Below the pieces are notes generated by a model that worked only from the letters and a program-made list of their open reading frames with translations, was not told the origin of the DNA and made no database searches. A DNA stretch of 64,000 nucleotides from Hyphomicrobiaceae bacterium (lineage in GTDB: Bacteria; Pseudomonadota; Alphaproteobacteria; Rhizobiales; Hyphomicrobiaceae): positions 1 through 64,000 of the forward strand of contig JAEUMD010000019.1 of assembly GCA_016793635.1 (NCBI GenBank), in the 5' to 3' direction. Made by a program: the position numbers and the translations under genes. This document shows positions 8,999-18,376 of the stretch, piece after piece. Positions within the stretch are counted from its first letter, which is position 1. Each line of letters opens with the position of its first letter.

Positions 8999-9337
8999 CT
9001 ATTCTTTGACCGGATCGCCCTTCGAGCGGACGTCCATCAGTGTGCTCTTGAGCACGCGCACGCGCAGGGCTTCGGAAAGCTCCACCTCGATCTCGTCGGA
9101 AGCGTCGGTCACCTTCAGCACCTTGCCGACGAAGCCGCCGGAGGTGATGACGGTGTCGCCGCGCCGAACCTTGTCGATCATCTCGCGATGCTGCTTGGCG
9201 CGGTTCTGCTGCGGGCGGATGATGAGGAAGTAAAAGATCGCGATCATCAGCGCCATCGGGATGATGAGGCTGGTGATGGCGTCGCCGCCGGCAGGTGCGC
9301 CGCCCTGGGCAAAGGCGGGAGAGATGATGAAGTTCAT
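8999..9337 (-). CDS. yajC: Preprotein translocase subunit YajC
   Basis: 112-residue single-span inner-membrane protein that associates with SecDF. One helix (IPMALMIAIFYFLIIRPQQ) is followed by the conserved QNRAKQHREMIDKVRRGDTV and ITSGGFVGKV segments. The N-terminus MNFIISPAFAQGGAP is typical of alphaproteobacterial YajC. Start: ATG at 9337 with AAGGA 7 bases upstream; the reading frame extends a further 51 codons but without conservation. First gene of the yajC-secD-secF group, divergent from the DUF815 gene, with a 245-base shared upstream region. Confidence 0.95.
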   Translation of the reverse strand: MNFIISPAFAQGGAPAGGDAITSLIIPMALMIAIFYFLIIRPQQNRAKQHREMIDKVRRGDTVITSGGFVGKVLKVTDASDEIEVELSEALRVRVLKSTLMDVRSKGDPVKE

Positions 9338-9582
9338 CGATATATCCTTGACTGTCGCGGTGGGCATGTAGACCCGCGCCGCCGCCACTGCAAGGTGGCG
9401 GCAGGGCGAGCCCGGCCGAGTTTCGGCGCGACTATAGTGCCGCGTGGCCCCAATGCAACCGCCCCAACGGCCGCTCACGGAAAGGCGCAACCGGTTTCGC
9501 TCGCCAAGCTTGGGCGGCAGGCGGTAAAACGCGCGGACACCTGCCCACCGACCAAGTCAGCGAACCCAAGCGAATCAGAACC

Positions 9583-10524
9583 ATGGCCAAGAAAGAGCCC
9601 ATCTCCGGCGTGCCGCCGATCGCCGCCAGCACAGACTCGGCCCAGGCCCGCGACCTCGCCCGGATCGCCGATGCCCTCGAGCGGCTGGCCCCTCCGCCCC
9701 CGGTCGCACCCGATTTCGACGCCGCGGACGGATTTGTCTGGCAGGCGACACCGGAAGCCTTCCTCCCGGTCAGGCGCATCAACCGCGTGCCCCTGGAACT
9801 GCTCAAGGGCATCGATCACACGGCGCGGCTGCTGCTCGACAATACCGACCGTTTCGCCCGCGGATTGCCGGCCAACAACGCCCTGCTGTGGGGGGCGCGC
9901 GGCATGGGCAAGTCGTCGCTCGTCAAATCGGCCCATGCCACGGTCGCGGCCAAGCTCGCGGCCGGCGGCGCCGGCAAGAGCGGCAAACTCAAGGGCGGGC
10001 TCAAGCTGGTCGAGATCCACCGCGAGGACATCGCCACCTTGCCACGCTGCCTTACCCACCTGAAGGCAAGCCGGCACCGCACCATCGTGTTCTGCGACGA
10101 TCTCTCGTTCGACAAGGACGACACGTCCTACAAGTCACTGAAAGCGGTGCTCGAGGGCGGCATCGAGGGCCGGCCCGAGAACGTGATCTTCTATGCCACG
10201 TCGAACCGCCGTCATCTGATGCCGCGCGACATGGTGGAGAACGAGCGCTCGACGGCGATCAACCCTTCGGAAGCGGTGGAGGAGAAGGTGTCCTTGTCGG
10301 ACCGCTTCGGCCTCTGGCTCGGCTTCCATAACTCGAGCCAGGATCAGTATCTCGACATGATCGCCGGATACGTCGCCCACCATGGCCTCGAGATCGAACC
10401 AGAGCGCCTGCGGGCCGAAGCGCTGGAGTGGTCCGTCACGCGCGGCGCCCGCTCGGGCCGCGTCGCTTGGCAGTTCATTCAGGATCTCGCCGGCCGCCTC
10501 GGCCAGCCACTCAAGTCCGAATAG
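9583..10524 (+). CDS. DUF815 family AAA ATPase
   Basis: 313-residue soluble P-loop ATPase of the DUF815 family. Walker A is LWGARGMGKSSLVKS near residue 105 and Walker B is TIVFCDDLSF near 170. The segment FYATSNRRHLMPRDM with a following sensor region is typical. Function is not established; family members are often annotated as AAA+ ATP-binding proteins. The gene is divergent from yajC and convergent with the LysM/M23 gene, a position I know from related genomes. The ATG at 9583 has no strong ribosome site. A shared hairpin terminator follows the stop directly. Confidence 0.88.
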   Translation: MAKKEPISGVPPIAASTDSAQARDLARIADALERLAPPPPVAPDFDAADGFVWQATPEAFLPVRRINRVPLELLKGIDHTARLLLDNTDRFARGLPANNALLWGARGMGKSSLVKSAHATVAAKLAAGGAGKSGKLKGGLKLVEIHREDIATLPRCLTHLKASRHRTIVFCDDLSFDKDDTSYKSLKAVLEGGIEGRPENVIFYATSNRRHLMPRDMVENERSTAINPSEAVEEKVSLSDRFGLWLGFHNSSQDQYLDMIAGYVAHHGLEIEPERLRAEALEWSVTRGARSGRVAWQFIQDLAGRLGQPLKSE

Positions 10525-10525
10525 A

Positions 10526-10555
10526 GAAAAAGGCCCGGCCAAACCGGCCGGGCCT
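10526..10555 (-). terminator. Intrinsic terminator between convergent DUF815 and LysM/M23 genes
   Basis: A perfect 10-bp GC-rich stem (AGGCCCGGCC at 10531-10540 and GGCCGGGCCT at 10546-10555) with a 5-base loop. On the minus strand it is followed by TTTTTCTC, so it terminates the LysM/M23 gene well. On the plus strand there is no T-run but the stem may still help to stop the DUF815 transcript. Confidence 0.85.
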
Positions 10556-10599
10556 CGTCCCTCACGTGTCACGCTTGGTCACCCGTCCGCGGATGTGCG

Positions 10600-12048
10600 T
10601 CACAGGCGCTCGAGATAGGGGAGCGGATCGATGGGCTTGGAGCCCTGGCGCAGTTCGAAGTGTAGCTGCGGCTGGTCCACCTGACCTGTGCGCCCGGCCT
10701 TCGCGACCACATCGCCACGCTTCACCTTGTCGCCGCGCTTCACCAGCAGCGTATCGTTGTGCGCGTAGGCCGTCACCCAGCCGTTGTCGTGGCGGATCAG
10801 CACGAGGTTGCCATAGCCCTTGAGCTCGGAGCCGGCGTAAGCGATCTCGCCTTCCTCGGCCGCGTGAACTTCCGCACCTTGCGGCACCGCGATGTTGATG
10901 CCGTCGTTGTGAGTGCCGTCCGTGCGCTGGCCGAAGCCTGAAAGCACCTTGCCCCTCGCCGGCCAGCGCAGCTTGAGATCGCTGACGGCCGCCGGTCCAA
11001 CCGCGACGGTCTGCACGCCCTTGTTGGCGGCTTCCGGTGCGCGGTCGACCGCATCGCTCACCTGTCCGCGATCGATGGCCGCGACCTGCCGGCCGTTGAT
11101 CATCGTCGGCTGCGTCGTCGACGGTATGTTGCGCGGAGCGCTCTCCACGGGATCACGCGGAGCCGCCGCTGCGAGCGAGCGCGCAGGCGTATCGGGCGCC
11201 GCGCCTGCCCCACCAATGCCCGGCACGTGTAGCGTCATGCCCGGCTTGAGCTGGCGCGGATTGGAGATGCCATTGGCGCGCTGAAGATCGGAAACGCGGA
11301 CCTTGTACTGACGCGCGAGGCCATAGAGGCTGTCACCCGTTTGCACGGTATGGCTGCCGTTCCAATCCGTCGGCGGACTCGCGGCAGCCGTCGTCACCGG
11401 AGCGCTACGCTCGGGACGCGATGCGACCGCGGACGCAGGCTCGGCTCCGCCGGGCAGCCGGAGCTGCTGTCCGGGCTTCAGGTTGGCGCTCGACAGGCCG
11501 TTGGCCGACATCAACGCGTTGACCGTCACACCGTGGCGGCGCGCAATGCCGTAGAGCGTGTCGCCGCGCTGCACTTCGATGGTTCCGCCAGTGGCAGACG
11601 CGCGGTCAGCCTGGACCACGCTCTGCGCCGGCTGAGGCGGAGTACGATCGGGAGCCGAATAGCCCGCGGAACCCCGGCTCGAAGAAGAATAAGACGGCTT
11701 GTTGTCGGTGTAGGGCTCGGCGCGCGCCGGCTCCGGCAAAGCCGCGACTTCCACGCCCTTGGATGGCCGCGACGCGCGCGGCGGCGTGTAGGTGCCGCCG
11801 CCATAGTTCGAGCGGCCACCGTCACCCTCGGGCTCGGCCTGGGCGTAGCTGCCGCCGCGGACGGGCTCGGGCGGAATGGGTGCGCTCGAGGCGTCCCTGG
11901 CATTGAGGTTGGAGCTCGGGAAGTCGAAGCGGCCGAGGTCGGCGCTGCAACCGCCGAGGGCCAAGACTGCCGAAACGAGGAGAGCCCGAGCACCAGGGTG
12001 GCTCAGGCTGGCGACGTCGGCGCCGGAATTCTGGAAACGCTTGGTCAT
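10600..12048 (-). CDS. LysM/M23 lipoprotein, NlpD-like amidase activator
   Basis: 482-residue predicted outer-membrane lipoprotein. The lipobox is ALGGCSAD near residues 30-37. Two LysM peptidoglycan-binding repeats follow (VQRGDTLYGIARRHG near 158 and VQTGDSLYGLARQYK near 234), then a C-terminal M23 domain from about 354. The zinc site is degenerate: the usual HxGxD reads HNDGIN (Asp to Asn) and the usual HxHFE reads QLHFE (first His to Gln), while YAH is kept. E. coli NlpD shows a similar loss and activates AmiC instead of cutting murein itself, so an activator role in cell separation is inferred. Start: ATG at 12048 with GAGG 6 bases upstream. The surE neighbour matches the classical surE-nlpD link. 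A CtrA-type box lies upstream. Confidence 0.9.
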   Translation of the reverse strand: MTKRFQNSGADVASLSHPGARALLVSAVLALGGCSADLGRFDFPSSNLNARDASSAPIPPEPVRGGSYAQAEPEGDGGRSNYGGGTYTPPRASRPSKGVEVAALPEPARAEPYTDNKPSYSSSSRGSAGYSAPDRTPPQPAQSVVQADRASATGGTIEVQRGDTLYGIARRHGVTVNALMSANGLSSANLKPGQQLRLPGGAEPASAVASRPERSAPVTTAAASPPTDWNGSHTVQTGDSLYGLARQYKVRVSDLQRANGISNPRQLKPGMTLHVPGIGGAGAAPDTPARSLAAAAPRDPVESAPRNIPSTTQPTMINGRQVAAIDRGQVSDAVDRAPEAANKGVQTVAVGPAAVSDLKLRWPARGKVLSGFGQRTDGTHNDGINIAVPQGAEVHAAEEGEIAYAGSELKGYGNLVLIRHDNGWVTAYAHNDTLLVKRGDKVKRGDVVAKAGRTGQVDQPQLHFELRQGSKPIDPLPYLERL

Positions 12049-12086
12049 AACGCACCTCACACTCCCTCCTTGACTAACCCTTAACT

Positions 12087-12103
12087 GGTTAATCGACCCT
12101 TAA
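12087..12103 (-). promoter_or_regulatory. Candidate CtrA-binding box upstream of the NlpD-like gene
   Basis: On the minus strand the sequence reads TTAA, seven bases (GGGTCGA), then TTAACC, an exact fit to the CtrA consensus TTAA-N7-TTAAC. It ends about 39 bases before the ATG at 12048. A third TTAA at 12081-12084 forms a TTAACCAGTTAA palindrome with the inner half site. CtrA is the cell-cycle master regulator of alphaproteobacteria; binding here is a prediction. Confidence 0.55.
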
Positions 12104-12347
12104 GGGTGCGGAGGAAGTCCCTCTGTTTCGTACGCGAAACGAGTCTTGCCGACGCGATGCGGTCGCGGCTCCGGCTTGCTGTCCCCGGAGGCGGCGATCT
12201 GCGAAGGCGATTTGCCACGCTGTCACCAGTAGACCCCGATTGTGCGAGGACTACGGCGCAGTTGCGTCAAAGCATGGGCATTGTCGGCGTGGTTAAGGAA
12301 AGCTATCCGCACAAGTCACGGGCAGACGCGCACCGGTATCGCTCTGC

Positions 12348-13118
12348 TCAACGCTCGCCCGCGAACAGAGCCGCAAGCGCATCCATCTCGGCGAGGTGCG
12401 TGAGGTTCGGCACCAGCGGCGTAATCGAGATCAGCCCTTTGTAAATCGCCCAAAGATCGGTGCCTTCGAGCGGATTGGATTTACGCCGCTCGAATCCGAA
12501 CCAGTAATAGGGCGTGCCCCAGGTGTCGAAGCGCTCGTCGATGTGCAGCAGGTTTTGGTCGCGCTTGCCCTGCACCGTCACCATGGTTCCAGCGATGGCC
12601 TCGGGCGCGAGATCGGGAAAGTTCACGTTCATGAGGACGGCCGGATTCCAGTCCGACGCGAGCAGCCGCTCGATGATCCCGGGACCCAACGCCAGCGGCG
12701 TCTCCCAGTGAATCGTGCCGGACCCATCGAAGCCGAACGCGAGGCTCATGGCGATCGAGCGGACTCCGAGCTGCGAACCCTCGATCGCACCTGCGATGGT
12801 GCCCGAGTAGGTGACGTCCTCGGCGAGATTGGCACCCTTGTTGACGCCCGAGAGCACGAGGTCCGGCGGGTGGTCCAGCATCAGGTGACGAACACCCATG
12901 ATGACGCAATCGGTCGGCGTGCCCGATACGGCGTAGCGCTTCTCCGCCACCGGCTCGCAGCGCAGCGGCTCGTGCAGCGTGAGCGAGTGCGATGCGCCAG
13001 ACTGGTTGGTATCGGGCGCGACCACCCACACATCGTCGGTGAACGCGCGTGCGATATCCGTCAGCACCTTGAGGCCCGGCGCGTTGATGCCGTCGTCGTT
13101 GGTCACGAGAATGCGCAT
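12348..13118 (-). CDS. surE: 5'/3'-nucleotidase SurE
   Basis: 256-residue metal-dependent nucleotidase that removes phosphate from nucleoside monophosphates. The N-terminus MRILVTNDDGINAPG carries the two metal-binding aspartates, NQSGASHSLT carries the conserved Ser, and LVLSGVNKGANLAEDVTYSG the conserved Asn. Length is normal. In related genomes surE follows serS directly; here a four-helix-bundle gene lies between them. The common pcm partner is not found between surE and the LysM/M23 gene. Start ATG at 13118; the ribosome site is weak. Confidence 0.96.
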   Translation of the reverse strand: MRILVTNDDGINAPGLKVLTDIARAFTDDVWVVAPDTNQSGASHSLTLHEPLRCEPVAEKRYAVSGTPTDCVIMGVRHLMLDHPPDLVLSGVNKGANLAEDVTYSGTIAGAIEGSQLGVRSIAMSLAFGFDGSGTIHWETPLALGPGIIERLLASDWNPAVLMNVNFPDLAPEAIAGTMVTVQGKRDQNLLHIDERFDTWGTPYYWFGFERRKSNPLEGTDLWAIYKGLISITPLVPNLTHLAEMDALAALFAGER

Positions 13119-13128
13119 TGCAGGGAGC

Positions 13129-13157
13129 TTCTAAGCTATAGGGGTTAGGTTCTAGGG
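13129..13157 (+). repeat. Inverted-repeat copy A flanking the four-helix-bundle gene
   Basis: The plus strand reads CTATAGGGGTTAGGTTCTAGGG (core 13136-13157). Its complement, CCCTAGAACCTAACCCCTATA, matches copy B at 13558-13577 in inverted orientation (CCCTAGAACCT is identical, then two changed bases and a shared C.CCTATA). The same motif, as CCCTAAAACCTGATCCCC, recurs upstream of truB at about 47174-47191. Confidence 0.55.
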
Positions 13158-13540
13158 ACTGGGTTTTGGTGTGGATCGTCACGCAATCGGGAATGCAGGG
13201 ACAACAGCATTCGACTGACCTCGTTACAGAGCGCTTCGGCGGCAGCGACATCCCCAGGCATCAGCAGCCCCACTTGCGCTGCCAACATCAAGAAGGTCTC
13301 GGTTTCGGCAAGCGACCCGCGCGAAATGCTGACGAATTTCGCATAGTCCTTTCGTGTTCCCCTTGCATGACCTTCGGCAATGTTGGCCGGCACGGAGGCC
13401 GCCGCGCGCAACAGTTGGCTGGTCAAGCGATACTGTTCGTCCTTCGGAAGCAATCGAGCAATGCGATAAACCTCCACGGCCAGAGCCATCGACTTCTGCC
13501 ACACGACGAGATCGCGATAGGACTGGATCGCTCCGGACAT
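13145..13540 (-). CDS. Four helix bundle protein (23S rRNA intervening-sequence protein family)
   Basis: 131-residue all-helical protein of the four-helix-bundle/IVS family (TIGR02436 type). The signature is clear: YRDLVVWQKSMALAVEVYRI at the N-terminus, then SQLLRAAASVPANIAEGHAR and KDYAKFVSISRGSLAETETF. Relatives are encoded in 23S rRNA intervening sequences, in many free-standing loci and, as the Avd accessory protein, in diversity-generating retroelements; no reverse transcriptase is near here. The gene lies between serS and surE, which are normally adjacent, and is flanked by inverted copies of CCCTAGAACCT. This suggests an inserted unit. The stop codon lies inside copy A. Function unknown; family members are thought to bind nucleic acid. 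Confidence 0.88.
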   Translation of the reverse strand: MSGAIQSYRDLVVWQKSMALAVEVYRIARLLPKDEQYRLTSQLLRAAASVPANIAEGHARGTRKDYAKFVSISRGSLAETETFLMLAAQVGLLMPGDVAAAEALCNEVSRMLLSLHSRLRDDPHQNPVPRT

Positions 13541-13557
13541 CCCGTGAAGGCCACTCC

Positions 13558-13579
13558 CCCTAGAACCTGTCTCCTATAA
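13558..13579 (+). repeat. Inverted-repeat copy B flanking the four-helix-bundle gene
   Basis: CCCTAGAACCTGTCTCCTATA begins at 13558. It is the inverted partner of copy A across the four-helix-bundle gene and ends just before the serS stop codon at 13581. Confidence 0.55.
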
Positions 13580-13580
13580 C

Positions 13581-14936
<1,356 letters not shown>

Positions 14937-15047
14937 TCAAACAGACCGCGGTCAGCCACTGCTGCACTCTCGCTGCTACGCCTGGGACGTGGCAGCCGGG
15001 TTGTTTGCACGGCAGTTGAATGGAGCCAGCAGTCGCGCGGGACGGGA

Positions 15048-15839
15048 TCAGTCGGGCTTCGGCACGCGCTTTTCGACGTGGCGTACAGCTATGATCGATG
15101 CCTCGTAGAGCGCCCACGTCGGCAGTCCCATGATGATCATCGAGATCGCGTCGGGCGGCGTCAGGATCGCGGCGGCCGTAAAAATGCCGAGCACCGCATA
15201 GCGGCGGGCATTGACCAGCCCGTCCGACGTTACGACGCCGGCGCGAGCGAGCAGCGTCAGCACGACGGGCAACTGGAAGCAGAAGCCGAAGCCGAGGATC
15301 AGCGTCATGATGAGCGAAAGATACTCATCGACTTTCGGCAGCAGCGAAATTTCCGCCTGCCCCGGTACGCCAGTCTGCTCGAAGCCGACCGAAAACCGCA
15401 CCAGCAACGGCATGGCGATGAAGTAGACGATCGCGGCACCGAGCATGAACAGCAGCGGCGTGGCGACGAGATAGGGGCGGAAGGCAGCGCGCTCGTTCTT
15501 GTAGAGTCCGGGTGCCACGAACTTGTAGATCTGTACGGCGACCACCGGAAACGCCAGGAATGCTGCGCCGAACATCGCTACCTTGATGTCGACGAAGAAC
15601 TTTTCGAGCAAGTGGGTGTAGATCGTCTTCGCGTTCTCGACGCCGACGACACCCACGAACGGTTGCAGCAGGATATTGTAGATGTGCTTTGCGAAGGCAA
15701 AGCACACGAGGAACATCAGGAAGAACGCCACCACGGAATAGATCAGCCTCTGACGTAGCTCGATCAGATGATCCATCAGCGGCGCTTTCGAGGCGTCGAT
15801 GTCCTGCTGTCCCTCGCGCGGGCCCGTCACGTCGCTCAC
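15048..15839 (-). CDS. tatC: Sec-independent protein translocase TatC
   Basis: 263-residue inner-membrane receptor subunit of the twin-arginine pathway, which moves folded proteins. Six membrane helices are visible. The cytoplasmic N-terminus has the conserved HLIELRQRLIYS and the first periplasmic loop the LLEKFFVDIKVAMF region. FLAFPVVAVQIYKFVAPGLY is typical. The GTG start at 15839 lies only three bases after the tatB stop, so translation is probably coupled. It is followed by serS after 189 bases. Confidence 0.96.
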   Translation of the reverse strand: MSDVTGPREGQQDIDASKAPLMDHLIELRQRLIYSVVAFFLMFLVCFAFAKHIYNILLQPFVGVVGVENAKTIYTHLLEKFFVDIKVAMFGAAFLAFPVVAVQIYKFVAPGLYKNERAAFRPYLVATPLLFMLGAAIVYFIAMPLLVRFSVGFEQTGVPGQAEISLLPKVDEYLSLIMTLILGFGFCFQLPVVLTLLARAGVVTSDGLVNARRYAVLGIFTAAAILTPPDAISMIIMGLPTWALYEASIIAVRHVEKRVPKPD

Positions 15840-15842
15840 GTT

Positions 15843-16325
15843 CTAGGCTCCGCTCTTCATGGTGTCGGCCGCGGAAGGCTCATGGCGCGACTGCATCTCG
15901 TTCGGCACGGCAGGAGATTCTGCCGCAGCATCGGCTGCTGGCGCGGTGGCAGCGGCCGGCGCGTCCACCGTCGCGCGCGATTTCTGGATCGGCATGCCGT
16001 CGGCGTCATGTGCGTCGGGGTCGTCGAGCTCGGGGATCTCGAGATGGCGCTTGGCGCTGTCGATCTCGTCGGTCAGAGTCTTCGTCGTCGCCTGCACCGT
16101 GCTGGTGATGTCGTCCTTGAAGCTCTGCACGTCCTTCTTGATCTGGTCGAGTTCTGCCTCGCGCATCGCCTGATCGAACTGCGAGCGGAATTCCGACGCC
16201 TGCTTCTTGAGGAAGCCGGTGTAGCGGCCAATGGTGCGTAGAAGGGCCGGCAGCTCCTTGGGGCCGACGACGATCAGGGCGATGACGCCCAGGACCACCA
16301 GCTCGCTCCATCCGATATCGAACAT
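15843..16325 (-). CDS. tatB: Sec-independent protein translocase TatB
   Basis: 160-residue single-span protein. The N-terminus MFDIGWSELVVLGVIALIVV followed by GPKELP is diagnostic: a short periplasmic end, a membrane helix and the conserved GPKELP hinge. An amphipathic helix (LLRTIGRYTGFLKKQASEF) and a charged helix follow, then an Ala/Pro-rich tail. TatB passes Tat substrates from TatC to TatA. The 16325 ATG is chosen because it gives the canonical N-terminus; upstream codons are not conserved. It is separated from tatA by an unusually long 287-base gap. Confidence 0.95.
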   Translation of the reverse strand: MFDIGWSELVVLGVIALIVVGPKELPALLRTIGRYTGFLKKQASEFRSQFDQAMREAELDQIKKDVQSFKDDITSTVQATTKTLTDEIDSAKRHLEIPELDDPDAHDADGMPIQKSRATVDAPAAATAPAADAAAESPAVPNEMQSRHEPSAADTMKSGA

Positions 16326-16612
16326 GTGCCGGGAACCGGGTTTACACTGAGTTGCAGATGCCTTGCAGGCTTCGCGGCAGTACCGCAAGGGCTCTGCCGG
16401 GGCCGGACGTGGCGCATATTGTCACGAGCAGGGTGAAGATTGGCCCAATGAGGCCCGACATCAGCAAGCAGCCGCGGCCGGGACGCCTTTCGGGGGCGAG
16501 GGTCGTCTGCTCCAGGTGGCCACCGAAGGAGCACTGTGGCGCTCCATGCGAGCCTCGCGAGAAAGGCGACGGCCGCGAGAGGCCGCCCGCCCAGCGCCGG
16601 GTGGAACCGGGC

Positions 16613-16837
16613 TCAACCGATCTTCGATTGCTCCGACGACTTGGATGCCTCGACCGAACTGCGATGATCGATCGACCGCTGGCTGTCGCCCGCCGCGTCG
16701 TCCTCCGCCATGCCCTTCTTGAAGCTCTTGATGCCCTTGGCGACGTCGGTCATCACCTCGGAAATCTTTCCGCGGCCGAAGAGCAGCACCACGATCAAAA
16801 GCAGAATGATCCAGTGCCAAATGCTCATTGCGCCCAT
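16613..16837 (-). CDS. tatA: Sec-independent protein translocase TatA
   Basis: 74-residue pore-forming Tat subunit. One membrane helix ([16 protein letters not shown]) is followed by the [20 protein letters not shown] hinge and amphipathic helix; the conserved Phe-Gly is present. The tail is acidic and polar. Start: ATG at 16837 (MGAMSIWHW) has AGGAG about 10 bases upstream. A second ATG three codons later is possible. First gene of tatA-tatB-tatC. Confidence 0.95.
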   Translation of the reverse strand: MGAMSIWHWIILLLIVVLLFGRGKISEVMTDVAKGIKSFKKGMAEDDAAGDSQRSIDHRSSVEASKSSEQSKIG

Positions 16838-16955
16838 ACGCTTTACTCTCCTCGCCGTTTCGGCGTGCTGTCTCGTCCCGCCGCACTATTGCAGAAACGC
16901 CGGGGGGCGGCAAGCAATCCCGGAGCCTCGCGTTGCGTTGGCAACCCTTTGGAAA

Positions 16956-18128
16956 CTACGACTTTTCCGCCGCCTTCTGAGGAAACACGAGAACGTGCTC
17001 AGGGCAGATGGAGACGATGATCTCCTGCCCTTTCGACCAGCCGGAGCCGATCGCCACGCGCGCCCTGAGCGACTTGTCGAAGCCTTGCACCGCGACCTCG
17101 ACCAGCGCCACGTCGCCGAGGAACTTGACGTGCAGCACGCGGCCCGGAAGGGCGACGCCCGGCTTCGGGCCGGTATTGTCCGCCCGGTCGATGCGGATGC
17201 TGCGCTCGCGGATGCAGACGGTCGCGGGCTCGCCGTCGCCGATGCCACGCGCCGGCAGCCGGCCGAGCGGCGTTTCCACCGCGCCCCCCTTTGCGGTCGC
17301 CTCGATCTCGTTGATCTCCGAGAACAGTCGCGCGATGAACAGCTCTGCGGGGTGATGGTAGAGGTGCTCGGCGCTGCCCACCTGAACCGCCTTGCCACGG
17401 CGCATGACGACGATGCGGTCGCCGAGCCGCATCGCTTCCTCCGGGTGGTGCGTCACGATCATGCAGGTGGCGCGTGTCTCGCGCAGCAGCGCCAGCGTCT
17501 CCTCCTGCATGCTGTCGCGCAACTGCACGTCGAGCCCGGAGAATGGCTCGTCCATCAGCATCACCGAGGGGCGAGGCACGATGGCCCGGGCCAGCGCCAC
17601 ACGCTGCTGCTGTCCGCCGGAAAGAACGTGCGGGTAGGCCTGCGCATACTGCGCCAAGCCAACGCGCGCCAGCACGCTCATCGCTTCGCGGCTCGCCTCC
17701 TCGCGCGGCAGGCCCTTGAGACCGAATGCCACGTTCTGCAGGATCGTGAGGTGCGGAAAGAGCGCGAAATCCTGAAACATCAGGCCGACGCTGCGCTCCT
17801 CCGGCGGCACGAAGCGCCCAGGTCCCGCCACTTCGCGCTTGTTGATGAGGACGCGCCCCGCGGTCGGCCGCTCGATACCGGAGGCGATGCGGAGCAGGGT
17901 TGTCTTGCCGCAACCCGACGGGCCCAGCAGACACACCACCTCGCCCGGTTCGATGACGAGGTCGAAGCCTGCGAGCGCGACCATGTCGCCGAAGCGGCGC
18001 TCGACACCCTCGAAGGCGAGCCGGGCGGCGAACGTCGCGGCGGCACGGCGACCGGCAACCGGCGGCAGTGCACCGGCACCGGCGGATTCACCACCGCTTC
18101 GCCACGGAAACCAGGATCTCAAATCCAA
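16956..18128 (-). CDS. ABC transporter ATP-binding protein, FbpC/PotA-like
   Basis: ATPase of an importer of the iron(III)/spermidine/sulfate type. Walker A GPSGCGKTT, Q-loop FQDFALFPH, signature LSGGQQQRVALARA, Walker B VMLMDEPFSGLD and the H-loop THHPEEA are all intact. A C-terminal TOBE-like regulatory domain of about 120 residues follows. Iron(III) is the closest match by eye, but the substrate is not proven. No permease or binding-protein gene is near, so its partners must be elsewhere. The N-terminus is uncertain: TTG at 18128 has GGTGG upstream, a further TTG at 18239 has none, and about 40 residues precede the first conserved strand either way. It interrupts the usual scpB-tatA adjacency. 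Confidence 0.8.
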   Translation of the reverse strand: MDLRSWFPWRSGGESAGAGALPPVAGRRAAATFAARLAFEGVERRFGDMVALAGFDLVIEPGEVVCLLGPSGCGKTTLLRIASGIERPTAGRVLINKREVAGPGRFVPPEERSVGLMFQDFALFPHLTILQNVAFGLKGLPREEASREAMSVLARVGLAQYAQAYPHVLSGGQQQRVALARAIVPRPSVMLMDEPFSGLDVQLRDSMQEETLALLRETRATCMIVTHHPEEAMRLGDRIVVMRRGKAVQVGSAEHLYHHPAELFIARLFSEINEIEATAKGGAVETPLGRLPARGIGDGEPATVCIRERSIRIDRADNTGPKPGVALPGRVLHVKFLGDVALVEVAVQGFDKSLRARVAIGSGWSKGQEIIVSICPEHVLVFPQKAAEKS

Positions 18129-18376
18129 GCCGCCACCACCTTGCCGATTCCTGCCGCGCCCCGCTGGTCCCGAGACGGCCGCTGCCCGCCGCGGAACTCT
18201 ACGGCGAGAGTATGGAAATTCCACCGCTTCTGCTGGCAATAGCGGTCGCGACCGGCGAGGGCAAGAGGTTGGACCCGAGTGGGACGATCGGGCGCCCTTC
18301 GTGGGCGAGCGGCAGCTCCTGCTACTCGGCGACGTCGTCGGATCACAAAAGCGAACTCATCGCAGTCGATGGCGCT

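Noticed and set aside
12049-12347. Search for a pcm gene between surE and the LysM/M23 gene
   Set aside because: The 299-base gap has no methyltransferase motif. The only PIMT-like gene is at 45.3 kb and belongs to the tolC-linked type.
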